Source: Danxiaibacter flavus (lineage in GTDB: Bacteria > Bacteroidota > Bacteroidia > Chitinophagales > Chitinophagaceae). From it: DNA of 64,000 nt. Positions 52,785 to 60,904 of this stretch are shown one piece after another. The notes below the pieces were generated by a model that worked only from the letters and a program-made list of their open reading frames with translations, did no database searches and was not told the origin of the DNA. The translations under genes were made by a program, and so were the position numbers. Position 1 is the first letter of the stretch, and the number at the start of each line of letters is the position of its first letter. Location: the NCBI RefSeq assembly GCF_041060425.1, contig NZ_JAULBC010000003.1, forward strand, positions 434,001 to 498,000. The letters are read 5' to 3'.

Positions 52785-54266
52785 ATGAAATTGCTTTCTG
52801 CTCAACAGATCCATCAGTGGGATGCATTCACCATAATGCATGAACCGGTCGCTTCGATTGACCTTATGGAGCGCGCGGCGCAAAGTTGTACGGACTGGAT
52901 AATTGAGAACAATCTTCATTCAAAAACAATCAGGATCTTTTGTGGTAAAGGCAACAATGGCGGAGACGGGCTGGCAATAGCAAGACAGTTGATTGAAAGA
53001 GGCGTCAATCCATCTGTATTTATATTAGAATTTGGTGCAAAGGGTACAGATGATTTTCAGACAAATCTTAACCGGCTTCATCCACTCACAACGGAGATCT
53101 ACTTTCTTCAATCAGAAGATTTTTTTCCTGAAATACAAAAAGAGGACCTGACGATAGATGCCTTATTCGGTTCGGGCCTGAACAGACCACTTACAGGTTT
53201 AAGTGCATCTTTGGTTGACCATATTAATAATTCAGGAGCTGAGGTTATAGCGATTGATGTACCGAGCGGAATGTTTATTGATAAAAGCTCGTTGGGTAAT
53301 CGCCTTATTAAGGCGACTTACACGCTTACCTTTCAATCCCTAAAACTCAATTTCCTTCTTGCAGAAAATGCAGTGTGGTTTGGATATGTGGAAGTGTTGG
53401 ATATTAGATTGCACCATGCATTTTTGCAGGAAATTGATGCAGATTTTAATTTGCTTGACAAACATTTTATATCCCGGCACCTTATCGATCGAAAACCTTT
53501 TTCGCACAAAGGCACTTTTGGACATGCGCTGCTAGTTGCTGGCAATAAAGGTAAAATGGGAGCTGCTGTATTAGCAGCAAGATCCTGTTTACGCACGGGC
53601 GTTGGCTTGTTGACTACTTTTATTCCAGAGGAAGCCTTGTCAATTATGCAGACGGCTGTTCCCGAAGCGATGGTATTGGTAAGAGGTGAAAATCCGGACC
53701 TGGATAAATACAACACATTAGGTATTGGCCCGGGATTAGGTACTGCTGACGATGCAGTGTCGCTTCTTAAAACAATGCTTGAAAAATATAGCCAGCCGGT
53801 CGTACTTGACGCTGATGCACTGAATATTATTTCAGGTAACAAGCAGCTGCTAAAGCAAGTTCCCCAAGGTTCCGTCTTAACACCGCACCCAAAAGAATTT
53901 GACCGTCTTTTTGGTGAAAGTCCAAATGATTTTGAGCGCCTTCAAAAAGCCATTGATGCGAGCAAAGAATATCCGTTGATCATCATTTTAAAAGGCCATT
54001 ATTCTCTTGTTGCTCACAATGGCAAAGGTTGGTTCAATACCACAGGAAATGCAGGCATGGCCACAGGAGGAACAGGTGATGTGTTAACAGGAATTATAAC
54101 TTCTCTCCTTGCTCAAAAATATACCCCGTTTATTGCCGCATGCATTGGCGTGTATGTGCATGGAATGGCGGGAGATCTTGCACTGGCGTATCAATCCGAA
54201 GAAAGCCTGTTGCCTTCTGACATTATTGAGGCATTGGGAACCGCATTTAATCAACTCCGTTCCTGA
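52785..54266 (+). CDS. nnr: Bifunctional NAD(P)H-hydrate epimerase / ADP-dependent hydratase
   Basis: 493 residues, a repair enzyme for damaged NAD(P)H hydrates. The N-terminal YjeF_N/NnrE epimerase domain (about 1-215) has GKGNNGGDGLAIARQL (54-69) and an IDALFGSGLNRPL segment. The C-terminal YjeF_C/NnrD dehydratase domain (about 225-493) has FGHALLVAGNKGKMGAAVLA, VLTPHPKEFDRLFG and the ADP-site NTTGNAGMATGGTGDVLTG (about 415-433). Cytoplasmic. Normal length for the fused form. The ATG follows directly on a CGATCTTAC array, so the ribosome must start without an ordinary leader. Probably monocistronic. Confidence 0.95.
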   Translation: MKLLSAQQIHQWDAFTIMHEPVASIDLMERAAQSCTDWIIENNLHSKTIRIFCGKGNNGGDGLAIARQLIERGVNPSVFILEFGAKGTDDFQTNLNRLHPLTTEIYFLQSEDFFPEIQKEDLTIDALFGSGLNRPLTGLSASLVDHINNSGAEVIAIDVPSGMFIDKSSLGNRLIKATYTLTFQSLKLNFLLAENAVWFGYVEVLDIRLHHAFLQEIDADFNLLDKHFISRHLIDRKPFSHKGTFGHALLVAGNKGKMGAAVLAARSCLRTGVGLLTTFIPEEALSIMQTAVPEAMVLVRGENPDLDKYNTLGIGPGLGTADDAVSLLKTMLEKYSQPVVLDADALNIISGNKQLLKQVPQGSVLTPHPKEFDRLFGESPNDFERLQKAIDASKEYPLIIILKGHYSLVAHNGKGWFNTTGNAGMATGGTGDVLTGIITSLLAQKYTPFIAACIGVYVHGMAGDLALAYQSEESLLPSDIIEALGTAFNQLRS

Positions 54267-54434
54267 TCAGGCATTAAGGAATCAATGCCGGTTCCTTAAA
54301 AAGAATTAAAATTTATCAAGTACGATTTACGAAGTACGAAGTACCTCATTCCAGGTTGCTTTGTTTATCGTAACCTCTTAAGGAAACGACATTGATTAAG
54401 GAATAGTATTTGCAGCTCCAGACATAAACTTTGT
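54267..54434 (+). other. Short gap with TACGAAG heptamer array
   Basis: 168 bases after the nnr stop. Units GTACGAT, TTACGAA, GTACGAA, GTACCTC occupy 54318-54348. TAAACTTTG lies just before the ATG at 54435. No gene or terminator is recognised. Confidence 0.6.
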
Positions 54435-55004
54435 ATGGCTGATATATTAATTGCAGGTATTTCAGGAAGTCTTAGAAAAGATTCTTACAACACTTTATTG
54501 CTGCACGCGGTGCAAAAATTATTACCGGACAATGTTGAAATGGAAATTTTGTCGGTGGCAGATCTTCCGCTCTACAATGCAGATCTGGATGTTCCCTCGG
54601 CGAAAGAAAGACCCGCTGCCGCAGCCGCATTCAGAGACGGCCTGACAAGAGCTAATGGTATTTTGTTTGTTTCACCTGAATACAATTATTCTATACCCGG
54701 CGGGCTAAAAAATGCAATCGACTGGGCCTCACGTGGGGAAGATTCTCCCATGATACGCAAGCCGGTGTCCGTTATGGGTGCAACGCCCGGCATGTGGGGC
54801 ACGGTAAGAATGCAGCTTGCATTTCATGCTGTTTTTCAATATCTGAATATGATCCCTGTATATAAGCCGGAAATACTGGTTGCGCAGGCAAATAAAAAGT
54901 TTACAGATAAAGGTGAATTTACCGATGAAGTAGCGAAAGAGCTTATTAAAAAGAATCTTGAAAATCTAAAAGCACTCATTCTGAAGTCGGCACAAACGCT
55001 GTAA
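54435..55004 (+). CDS. NADPH-dependent FMN reductase-like flavodoxin-fold protein
   Basis: 189 residues. Reduces FMN, quinones or azo compounds with NAD(P)H in the cytoplasm. The flavodoxin-like fold is shown by the phosphate loop GISGSLRKDSYNTLLL (residues 8-23) and the FMN-site VSPEYNYSIPGGLKNAIDW. Further support is MRKPVSVMGATPGMWGTVRMQ. Length matches the ArsH/SsuE-like reductase family. The preferred substrate cannot be told. The following amine-oxidase gene begins 44 bases later, so an operon of two flavoenzymes is likely. Confidence 0.93.
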   Translation: MADILIAGISGSLRKDSYNTLLLHAVQKLLPDNVEMEILSVADLPLYNADLDVPSAKERPAAAAAFRDGLTRANGILFVSPEYNYSIPGGLKNAIDWASRGEDSPMIRKPVSVMGATPGMWGTVRMQLAFHAVFQYLNMIPVYKPEILVAQANKKFTDKGEFTDEVAKELIKKNLENLKALILKSAQTL

Positions 55005-55048
55005 TTTACACTGCTAACCAATCGGCACTTTAGTCTTTGGTTCTTTGT

Positions 55049-56344
55049 ATGAAGGAAGAAACGATCATAATAATCGGCGCGGGAGCTGCAGGGCTTCTCG
55101 CCGCTAAGGAATTGTCCTCATCCGGTTTTAAAGTGATTATACTTGAGGCTGCGGGATATGTTGGTGGAAGGATAAAAACTACAACCGATGTTTCATTTGA
55201 ACACCTGCTTGAAGAGGGAGCCGAATTTGTTCATGGCAAACTGCCGTTGACACTGCAGTTGTTGAAAGAAGCAAAAATTTCATTTCACCGTACTAAAGGG
55301 AAAATGCTCCGCAACACTAATGGAAGATGGCACGAACAGCATGAAATAATTGAAGGATCGGACCGGCTAATGGCAAAGATGCACGAATACAAACATGATG
55401 TAACACTTTCCACATTTCTTGAAGAAAACTTCAGGGATGCGAAGTACGAGCCGCTAAGAAGATCAGTTCAAAAATTTGCTGAAGGGTTTGATCTTGCCGA
55501 CATACAACAGGTCAGCATGTTTGCCTTAAGAGATGAATGGGAAAAGGAAGAAGGTGATCAATACAGAATTGAAAACGGCTACGCTCAATTAACAGATTTC
55601 CTGGCAAAACAGTGTATAGCTAATGGGGCGACTATCCACATATCATCTGTAGCAAACAAAATTTCATGGAAGAAAGATGAAGTGCTGATCACTACCACTA
55701 CCGGTGAATATTTTACAGCGTCAAAAGTAATTGTAACTGTTTCCCTGGGTGTATTGTCTGCCACCGGAGAAAAACATAACGTACTGGCATTTATGCCGGC
55801 AATCGATAACTACCTTAAAGCTGCACAGGAAATAGGTTTCGGTTCAGTCACAAAAATATTTCTGCGGTTTAGCGAGCCGTTCTGGAACAAAGACACCGGC
55901 TTTATACTAAGTGAGGAAGCTGTTCCAACCTGGTGGACGCAATTGCCCCGCACAGATGCTTTGCTTACCGGCTGGCTACCTTCAACATCTGCAGTTGCTT
56001 TAAATAAATTAACAGAGCCGGAGTTGATCGAGTTGTCCATGCAGTCTTTAGCGAATATTTTTTCGCTTGAAGTTTCTTTTTTAAAACAGCGGCTGATAAG
56101 TCATAAAGTAAGCCGCTGGCAGACTTTCCCATTTACCAAAGGAGCTTATAGCTATGCTAAAGTGCAAAGTATTCAGGCAAGACAATTATTGAATACACCT
56201 TTGGAGAACACTGTCTTCTTTGCAGGTGAAGGTGTGTATGACGGCGAGTATCCCGGTACTGTAGAAGCGGCCCTTGTAAGCGGACAAAATGTTGCTGACA
56301 AAATAAGAGCCCTTAAGCTTTCAGCTTTGGGCTTTCAGCTTTGA
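55049..56344 (+). CDS. FAD-dependent amine oxidase-family protein
   Basis: 431 residues from the ATG at 55049. The frame extends four codons to a TTG, which is unlikely to be used. The N-terminal dinucleotide fold is IIIIGAGAAGLLAAKELSSSG (about 5-25), followed by GGRIKTT and a C-terminal FAD motif EGVYDGEYPGTVEAAL. Such enzymes oxidise primary or secondary amines, or act as protoporphyrinogen-like oxidases. Substrate unknown. The normal C-terminus is near VADKIRA. The last ten residues (LKLSALGFQL) are encoded by AGCTTTC/AGCTTTG heptamers that also provide the stop codon, so the array has extended the protein end. Follows the FMN reductase gene closely. Confidence 0.9.
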   Translation: MKEETIIIIGAGAAGLLAAKELSSSGFKVIILEAAGYVGGRIKTTTDVSFEHLLEEGAEFVHGKLPLTLQLLKEAKISFHRTKGKMLRNTNGRWHEQHEIIEGSDRLMAKMHEYKHDVTLSTFLEENFRDAKYEPLRRSVQKFAEGFDLADIQQVSMFALRDEWEKEEGDQYRIENGYAQLTDFLAKQCIANGATIHISSVANKISWKKDEVLITTTTGEYFTASKVIVTVSLGVLSATGEKHNVLAFMPAIDNYLKAAQEIGFGSVTKIFLRFSEPFWNKDTGFILSEEAVPTWWTQLPRTDALLTGWLPSTSAVALNKLTEPELIELSMQSLANIFSLEVSFLKQRLISHKVSRWQTFPFTKGAYSYAKVQSIQARQLLNTPLENTVFFAGEGVYDGEYPGTVEAALVSGQNVADKIRALKLSALGFQL

Positions 56345-56346
56345 GC
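56315..56346 (+). repeat. AGCTTTC heptamers inside the amine oxidase 3' end
   Basis: Units CAGCTTT, GGGCTTT, CAGCTTT, GAGCTTT span the final codons and the stop of the amine oxidase gene. They have the post-stop sense of the AGCT family used after 5414 and 42117. Confidence 0.75.
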
Positions 56347-56386
56347 TTTTCCCTAACTTCACGTCATTCATTTACCTGGTCTTAAT

Positions 56387-56974
56387 ATGAAAAAAATATT
56401 TGCATTCATCATCGTCATTCAATGCATCATCTCCTGTTCTTCACCCAAACACAAATATCCCCTCATAGTTATTCAAACAAATGCAGGAGATATTGAGGCT
56501 GAACTTTACCAGGATAAGGCACCTCAAAGTGTGAATGCTTTTCTTTCGTATGTTGACAAACAATATTATAAAGCAAGTTCTTTTTACAGGATACTGAATG
56601 ATGACAATCAACCCTCCAATGCGCCTAAATCGGAACTAATACAGGGAGGTCTCTGGCAATCAAATTATACAAAAGCCAGAAGCCTTCCAGGCATTCCTCA
56701 TGAAACCACAAAACAAACCGGCCTTTTGCACAAAGATGGGACCCTGTCGCTTGCCCGCAGAGAACCCGGCACAGCTACCACCGAATTTTTTATTTGTGTA
56801 GGTGATCAACCCGGCTTCGATTTTGGCGGTGAAAATAATCCTGACGGCCAGGGATATGCTGCGTTTGGCAAAGTGATCAAAGGAATGGATGTTGTAAAAA
56901 AAATCTATAACCGCCCCGAAAATGACCAGATCTTTACGCCACCGGTTACGATTTTCAATATCGTCAGAAAATAA
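56387..56974 (+). CDS. Peptidyl-prolyl cis-trans isomerase (cyclophilin), lipoprotein
   Basis: 195 residues; lipobox near Cys17 (IISC-SSPKHK), so probably anchored in the periplasm. It has the cyclophilin fold with NAGDIEAELYQDKAPQSVNAFL, SSFYRIL, LIQGG and the catalytic-pocket GTATTEFFICVGDQPGFD. The usual FHRV motif is FYRI here; the Arg is kept. It catalyses proline isomerisation during folding of exported proteins. It starts 42 bases after the amine oxidase stop and is followed by a long repeat region without a clear terminator. Confidence 0.92.
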   Translation: MKKIFAFIIVIQCIISCSSPKHKYPLIVIQTNAGDIEAELYQDKAPQSVNAFLSYVDKQYYKASSFYRILNDDNQPSNAPKSELIQGGLWQSNYTKARSLPGIPHETTKQTGLLHKDGTLSLARREPGTATTEFFICVGDQPGFDFGGENNPDGQGYAAFGKVIKGMDVVKKIYNRPENDQIFTPPVTIFNIVRK

Positions 56975-57640
56975 ATTCAGATCGCTGATTTGATGATCGC
57001 TGATGGCTGATTTAAGATCGCTGATCTGAGGATGTCAGATGGCTGATCTAATGAAGTCTGCCTGTGCTTTCATGATCAGAAGTGAGCGTCTCGTAACTGG
57101 TAGTCTCTTCCTTACTGATAGCTAATAGCTAATAGCTGATGGCTGATATTTAATAGATAAAGCCTGTCTGTGCATTCATGATGGGGGAGTAATTATTTCT
57201 TATTTAGCAGTTTTTTTTCTTGCTGATAGCTCATAGCTGACAGCTGACGGCTGCTTTAAGAATGGCTGATATTTAATTGATAAAGCCTGTCTGTGCATTC
57301 ATGATGGGGAAGTAATTATTTCTTATTTAGCAGTTTTTTTTCTTGCTGATAGCTCATAGCTGACAGCTGACGGCTGCTTTAAGAATGGCTGATATTTAAT
57401 AGATAAAGCCCGTCTGTGCATTCATGATGGGGAAGTAATTATTTCTTATTTAACAGTTTTTTTCTTGCTGATAGCTCATAGCTGACAGCTGATGGCTGCT
57501 TTAAGAATGGCTGATGTTTAATAGATAAAGCCTGTCTGTGCATTCATAATGGGGAAGTAATTATTTCTTATTTAGCAGTTTTTTTTCTTGCTGATAGCTC
57601 ATAGCTGACAGCTCATAGCTACTCGCTGATGTCTGATTTG
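56975..57640 (+). repeat. GCTGAT repeats and four copies of a 123-bp tandem unit
   Basis: GATCGCTGATTT/GATGTCAGATGG-type repeats follow the cyclophilin stop (to about 57060). Four near-identical units of 123, 123 and 122 bp then begin at 57141, 57264, 57387 and 57509. Each has GGCTGATATTTAATAGATAA, CCTGTCTGTGCATTCATGA, a GGGAAGTAATTATTTCTTAT stretch, eight T and a CTGATAGCTCATAGCTGAC-type heptamer array. No ORF of coding character was found on either strand. Confidence 0.9.
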
Positions 57641-57691
57641 ACGAAGCCTGTTTATGATTTCCTAATAGAAAGTGAGATTTGAATTTCGAAG

Positions 57692-57812
57692 ATACCTTAC
57701 ACCTTACACCTGATACCTTACACCTTACACCTTACACCTGATACCTTACACCTTACACCTGATACCTGATACCTTATGCCTGAGCGCTGATAGCTCACAG
57801 CTGACAGCTAAA
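57692..57812 (+). repeat. CACCTTA/CACCTGA heptamer array
   Basis: About twelve perfect or near-perfect heptamers (CCTTACA, CCTGATA) at 57692-57780, followed by GCTGATAGCTCACAGCTGACAGCT. They lie upstream of hppA. CACCTGA units otherwise occur only before the sulfatase start. Confidence 0.88.
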
Positions 57813-57839
57813 AAAAAAGAGGCTCAAGAATAAGCCTCT
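57811..57839 (-). terminator. Minus-strand intrinsic terminator without a known gene
   Basis: AGAGGCT (57818-57824) pairs with AGCCTCT (57833-57839). On the minus strand the stem is followed by eight T. No minus-strand gene ends here, so it may end a small RNA transcribed from the hppA leader region. Confidence 0.55.
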
Positions 57840-57840
57840 C

Positions 57841-58152
57841 TGTAACCCTTCATAAACAATCCATACCCCTATGGATAGTACTTTTAGTAACTTTGATGAT
57901 TTAAAATTAAAAAACAATTAAAAGCAAAACGCATTTTATTTGGTCTTTAAGCATTTAAAATCGGTAGACCAAAGATTATCATCGCTTAGTGATACCAAAC
58001 AACTCGGCCAGTACAATTTATATACCCCTGAAAGCACTTATCAAGACTTTATTCCCAAAAAAATTGGTCATACATCAAAATAATATCATTTTTAACATTT
58101 ATTGGTTTTCCCCCTTATTTTTGTCGACCTTATAATTTTTTTTAAAACTCTT
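57841..58152. other. hppA upstream region
   Basis: 312 bases with no supported gene. ATCCATA/TATGGAT (57859-57876) forms a small hairpin. The minus strand contains TTTGGTATC and TAATCTTTGG, a loose promoter-like pair that could drive a small RNA ending at 57811-57839. The hppA promoter box is at 58116-58123. Confidence 0.45.
58116..58123 (+). promoter_or_regulatory. -7 promoter box of hppA
   Basis: TATTTTTG inside CCTTATTTTTGTCGAC lies 30 bases before the ATG at 58153. It is nearly identical to the box of the gene at 51430. No good -33 TTTG is seen. Confidence 0.5.
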
Positions 58153-60378
58153 ATGTACTTGCTTATGAACAATTTGTTTTACGCTGTACCGGCAATGGGT
58201 GTCATCGGACTTATCTATACCCTCGCCAAATATAAATGGGTATCAAAACAGGATGCCGGAAACGACCGTATGAAAGAAATCAGCAAATACATAGCTGAAG
58301 GAGCCATGGCCTTTTTGAGGGCTGAGTGGAAAATTCTGTCTTACTTCGTAATCATCGTCGCAATATTATTAGGCGTAATGGCCAGCAGCAATCCTTCTTC
58401 TCACTGGATGATCGCAGTTGCCTTTGTACTCGGCGCCGTTTTAAGTGCTACCGCGGGCTATATCGGGATGAGTGTAGCAACAAAAGCCAATGTTCGCACC
58501 GCACATGCAGCGCGCACCAGTCTTTCCAACGCTTTAAAAGTTTCTTTTACTGGCGGATCAGTAATGGGATTAGGCGTTGCCGGTCTTGCAGTATTAGGAT
58601 TGGGCGGTTTATTCATCGTTCTTAAACAAATCTTTGCTCCTGAATCTGCTGCTAATTCGGAAGATATGATCAGAACCATCGAGGTGCTTACCGGCTTTTC
58701 TTTAGGAGCTGAATCAATCGCTTTGTTTGCGCGTGTGGGTGGTGGTATATATACCAAAGCTGCGGACGTTGGAGCTGACCTTGTTGGTAAAGTTGAAGCT
58801 GGTATTCCGGAAGATGATCCGCGTAACCCGGCAACTATTGCTGACAACGTGGGAGATAACGTAGGTGACGTTGCGGGTATGGGCGCCGACTTGTTTGGCT
58901 CTTATGTAGCAACAGTTCTGGCCACAATGGTATTAGGCCAGGAAACACAATCTACTGATAGCTTCGGAGGTTTTGCTCCTATCCTTCTTCCAATGTTAAT
59001 CGCTGGTGTTGGTATCATATTTTCAATTATCGGGACCTTGTTTGTAAAAATCAGCGAATCTGCAGGTATCCATACTGGTGTTGTTCAAAAAGCATTGAAC
59101 ATGGGTAACTGGGGATCGATTATTCTTACTGCACTTGCATGTATTGGCCTGGTTAACTACGTTCTTCCGGAAACGATGACCCTGCGTGGCGTTGAGTTTA
59201 CTAAATGGGGTGTTCTGGGTGCAATTGCGGTGGGTTTGGCAGTAGGTACCTTAATGAGCATTATTACAGAATTCTATACAGCAATGGGCAAACGCCCCGT
59301 ACTTTCAATCATTCGTCAGTCCGGCACCGGTCATGCAACAAACGTAATCGGAGGTCTTGCGGTTGGTATGGAATCTACATTCCTGCCAATTCTTGTATTA
59401 GCTGCGGGTATCTGGGGTTCTTACGAGTGTGCAGGTTTATACGGTGTATCTATAGCAGCAGCAGGTATGATGGCCACAACGGCAATGCAGCTTGCAATTG
59501 ATGCGTTCGGTCCTATTGCTGATAACGCAGGTGGTATTGCAGAAATGAGTGAGCTTCCAAAAGAAGTTCGTGAAAAAACTGACGTACTTGATGCGGTAGG
59601 AAACACTACGGCTGCTACAGGTAAAGGTTTTGCAATTGCCTCTGCAGCATTAACTGCGCTGGCTTTGTTCGCTGCATTTGTTGGTGTTGCAGGTATCCAG
59701 GGCATTGATATTTACAAGGCAAAAGTATTGGCCAGCTTATTTGTTGGTGGTATGATTCCTTTTATATTTTCTTCTCTTGCTATTCGCGCCGTAGGACAGG
59801 CTGCCATGGCAATGGTTGAAGAAGTTCGCCGCCAGTTCCGCACAATTCCGGGTATTATGGAAGGCACCGGAAAACCAGAATATGATAAATGCGTTGCCAT
59901 CTCTACAGATGCTTCCATCAAAAAAATGATGTTGCCAGGCGCTATTGCAATCATTTCCCCATTATTGGTTGGCTTCTTATTAGGTCCTGAAGCACTGGGC
60001 GGTTTCCTTGCCGGTGCAACCGTGTCTGGTGTATTGATGGGCATTTTCCAGAACAACGCTGGTGGTGCATGGGATAATGCGAAAAAATCATTTGAAAAGG
60101 GCGTTGACATCAACGGCGTGATGCACTACAAAAAATCAGATCCGCACAAAGCTTCTGTAACAGGTGATACTGTTGGTGATCCGTTTAAAGATACATCCGG
60201 CCCATCAATGAATATCCTGATCAAATTAATGTCAATTGTTTCACTGGTTATCGCTCCTACCCTGGCTCAGATCCATCATACAAAAGAAGGAATGGCAGGA
60301 AAGCAATCAGAAACAAAGTCGCACAACACATCTGCCACACAAAAGAAAGCGGCGGATAATACAGTTGTATTCAAATAG
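58153..60378 (+). CDS. hppA: Membrane-bound K+-type ion-pumping pyrophosphatase
   Basis: 741 residues from the ATG at 58153 (MYLLMNNLFYAVPAMG). The longer frame begins at a TTG on the promoter side. About 16 membrane helices are expected. It hydrolyses pyrophosphate and pumps Na+ or H+ across the inner membrane. The substrate region has DVGADLVGKVEAGIPEDDPR and IADNVGDNVGDVAGMGADLF, with all Asp residues of the pyrophosphate-Mg site. GNTTAATGKGFAIASA carries Ala where K+-independent enzymes have Lys, so K+ dependence is predicted. Na+ against H+ specificity was not decided. The soluble C-terminus (KQSETKSHNTSATQKKAADN) is longer than usual and polar. Single gene with its own terminator. Confidence 0.96.
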   Translation: MYLLMNNLFYAVPAMGVIGLIYTLAKYKWVSKQDAGNDRMKEISKYIAEGAMAFLRAEWKILSYFVIIVAILLGVMASSNPSSHWMIAVAFVLGAVLSATAGYIGMSVATKANVRTAHAARTSLSNALKVSFTGGSVMGLGVAGLAVLGLGGLFIVLKQIFAPESAANSEDMIRTIEVLTGFSLGAESIALFARVGGGIYTKAADVGADLVGKVEAGIPEDDPRNPATIADNVGDNVGDVAGMGADLFGSYVATVLATMVLGQETQSTDSFGGFAPILLPMLIAGVGIIFSIIGTLFVKISESAGIHTGVVQKALNMGNWGSIILTALACIGLVNYVLPETMTLRGVEFTKWGVLGAIAVGLAVGTLMSIITEFYTAMGKRPVLSIIRQSGTGHATNVIGGLAVGMESTFLPILVLAAGIWGSYECAGLYGVSIAAAGMMATTAMQLAIDAFGPIADNAGGIAEMSELPKEVREKTDVLDAVGNTTAATGKGFAIASAALTALALFAAFVGVAGIQGIDIYKAKVLASLFVGGMIPFIFSSLAIRAVGQAAMAMVEEVRRQFRTIPGIMEGTGKPEYDKCVAISTDASIKKMMLPGAIAIISPLLVGFLLGPEALGGFLAGATVSGVLMGIFQNNAGGAWDNAKKSFEKGVDINGVMHYKKSDPHKASVTGDTVGDPFKDTSGPSMNILIKLMSIVSLVIAPTLAQIHHTKEGMAGKQSETKSHNTSATQKKAADNTVVFK

Positions 60379-60395
60379 ACTCGAACATATCAATG

Positions 60396-60425
60396 AAAAA
60401 AAGCTGCTATAAGCAGCTTTTTTTA
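60396..60425. terminator. Bidirectional terminator between hppA and a small minus-strand gene
   Basis: AAAAAGCTGCT with AGCAGCTTTTT around a 3-base loop (60398-60422), with A and T tracts on the two sides. It serves hppA (plus, stop at 60378) and the small gene ending at 60451 (minus). Confidence 0.9.
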
Positions 60426-60450
60426 TGCATGTTGCCTGTTCATCAATAGT

Positions 60451-60648
60451 TTACAGAACAAACTTCTTTCTCGAAATCCTTGGTCTTCTTAACCGGTGTA
60501 CTTGCCATAGATCTGCTGGTCCGAAGATCTTCATTGTTTTCACTACATCGTCTAATGCGATTGTTTCTTCTACCATTGGCCTTGAAGCCAGTTCTTTCAG
60601 GGTTTCATTTTCCATGAATAACACGGAAAGGTTAGCGTTGCTTTTCAT
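60451..60648 (-). CDS. Small protein of 65 aa with its own consensus promoter
   Basis: Not recognised. The sequence is MKSNANLSVLFMENETLKEL, then an acidic helix, then a strongly basic end (HRLRRPRISRKKFVL). There is no signal peptide or cysteine. Support as a gene: a near-perfect Bacteroidota promoter on the minus strand at 60810-60778, a shared terminator after the stop and good codon balance. The acidic-to-basic division resembles a precursor or adaptor peptide, but no modification enzyme is encoded nearby. A cytoplasmic regulator or a RiPP-like precursor are both open. An overlapping plus-strand ORF (60425-60655) has no such support. Confidence 0.6.
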   Translation of the reverse strand: MKSNANLSVLFMENETLKELASRPMVEETIALDDVVKTMKIFGPADLWQVHRLRRPRISRKKFVL

Positions 60649-60777
60649 TTTTTAAAGTGTTTAGATTGAAAAATAATACGGCGATCCCGGCAAATTCACA
60701 GGGTTTGTTTGTGTTTTCTCCCGCACATTTTACGATGTTTCACATCAACCTCAAATCCTGATTCCGTATTTCGAGCG

Positions 60778-60810
60778 CAAAGATAATGTCCTGTTTTTTT
60801 TCCACTCAAA
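60778..60810 (-). promoter_or_regulatory. Consensus promoter for the 65-aa gene
   Basis: On the minus strand TTTG (60810-60807), 21 bases, TATCTTTG (60785-60778). Transcription would start near 60771, giving a leader of about 120 bases before the ATG at 60648. The promoter lies back to back with the lipoprotein gene at 60905. Confidence 0.65.
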
Positions 60811-60904
60811 CCCTTTGGTACAAACGGTTTTAAAAAAGTACGACCGGATTATACAGATGATATTACTTTGCGGCAAATTTTTTGATATGCACCATAAAAT
60901 GGCT

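Noticed and set aside
56975..57812. CRISPR-like array
   Set aside because: Units are directly adjacent with no unique spacers, unit sequence varies, and no cas genes occur in the window.
60425..60655. Plus-strand ORF of 76 aa after hppA
   Set aside because: It starts in the terminator and overlaps the better supported minus-strand small gene.
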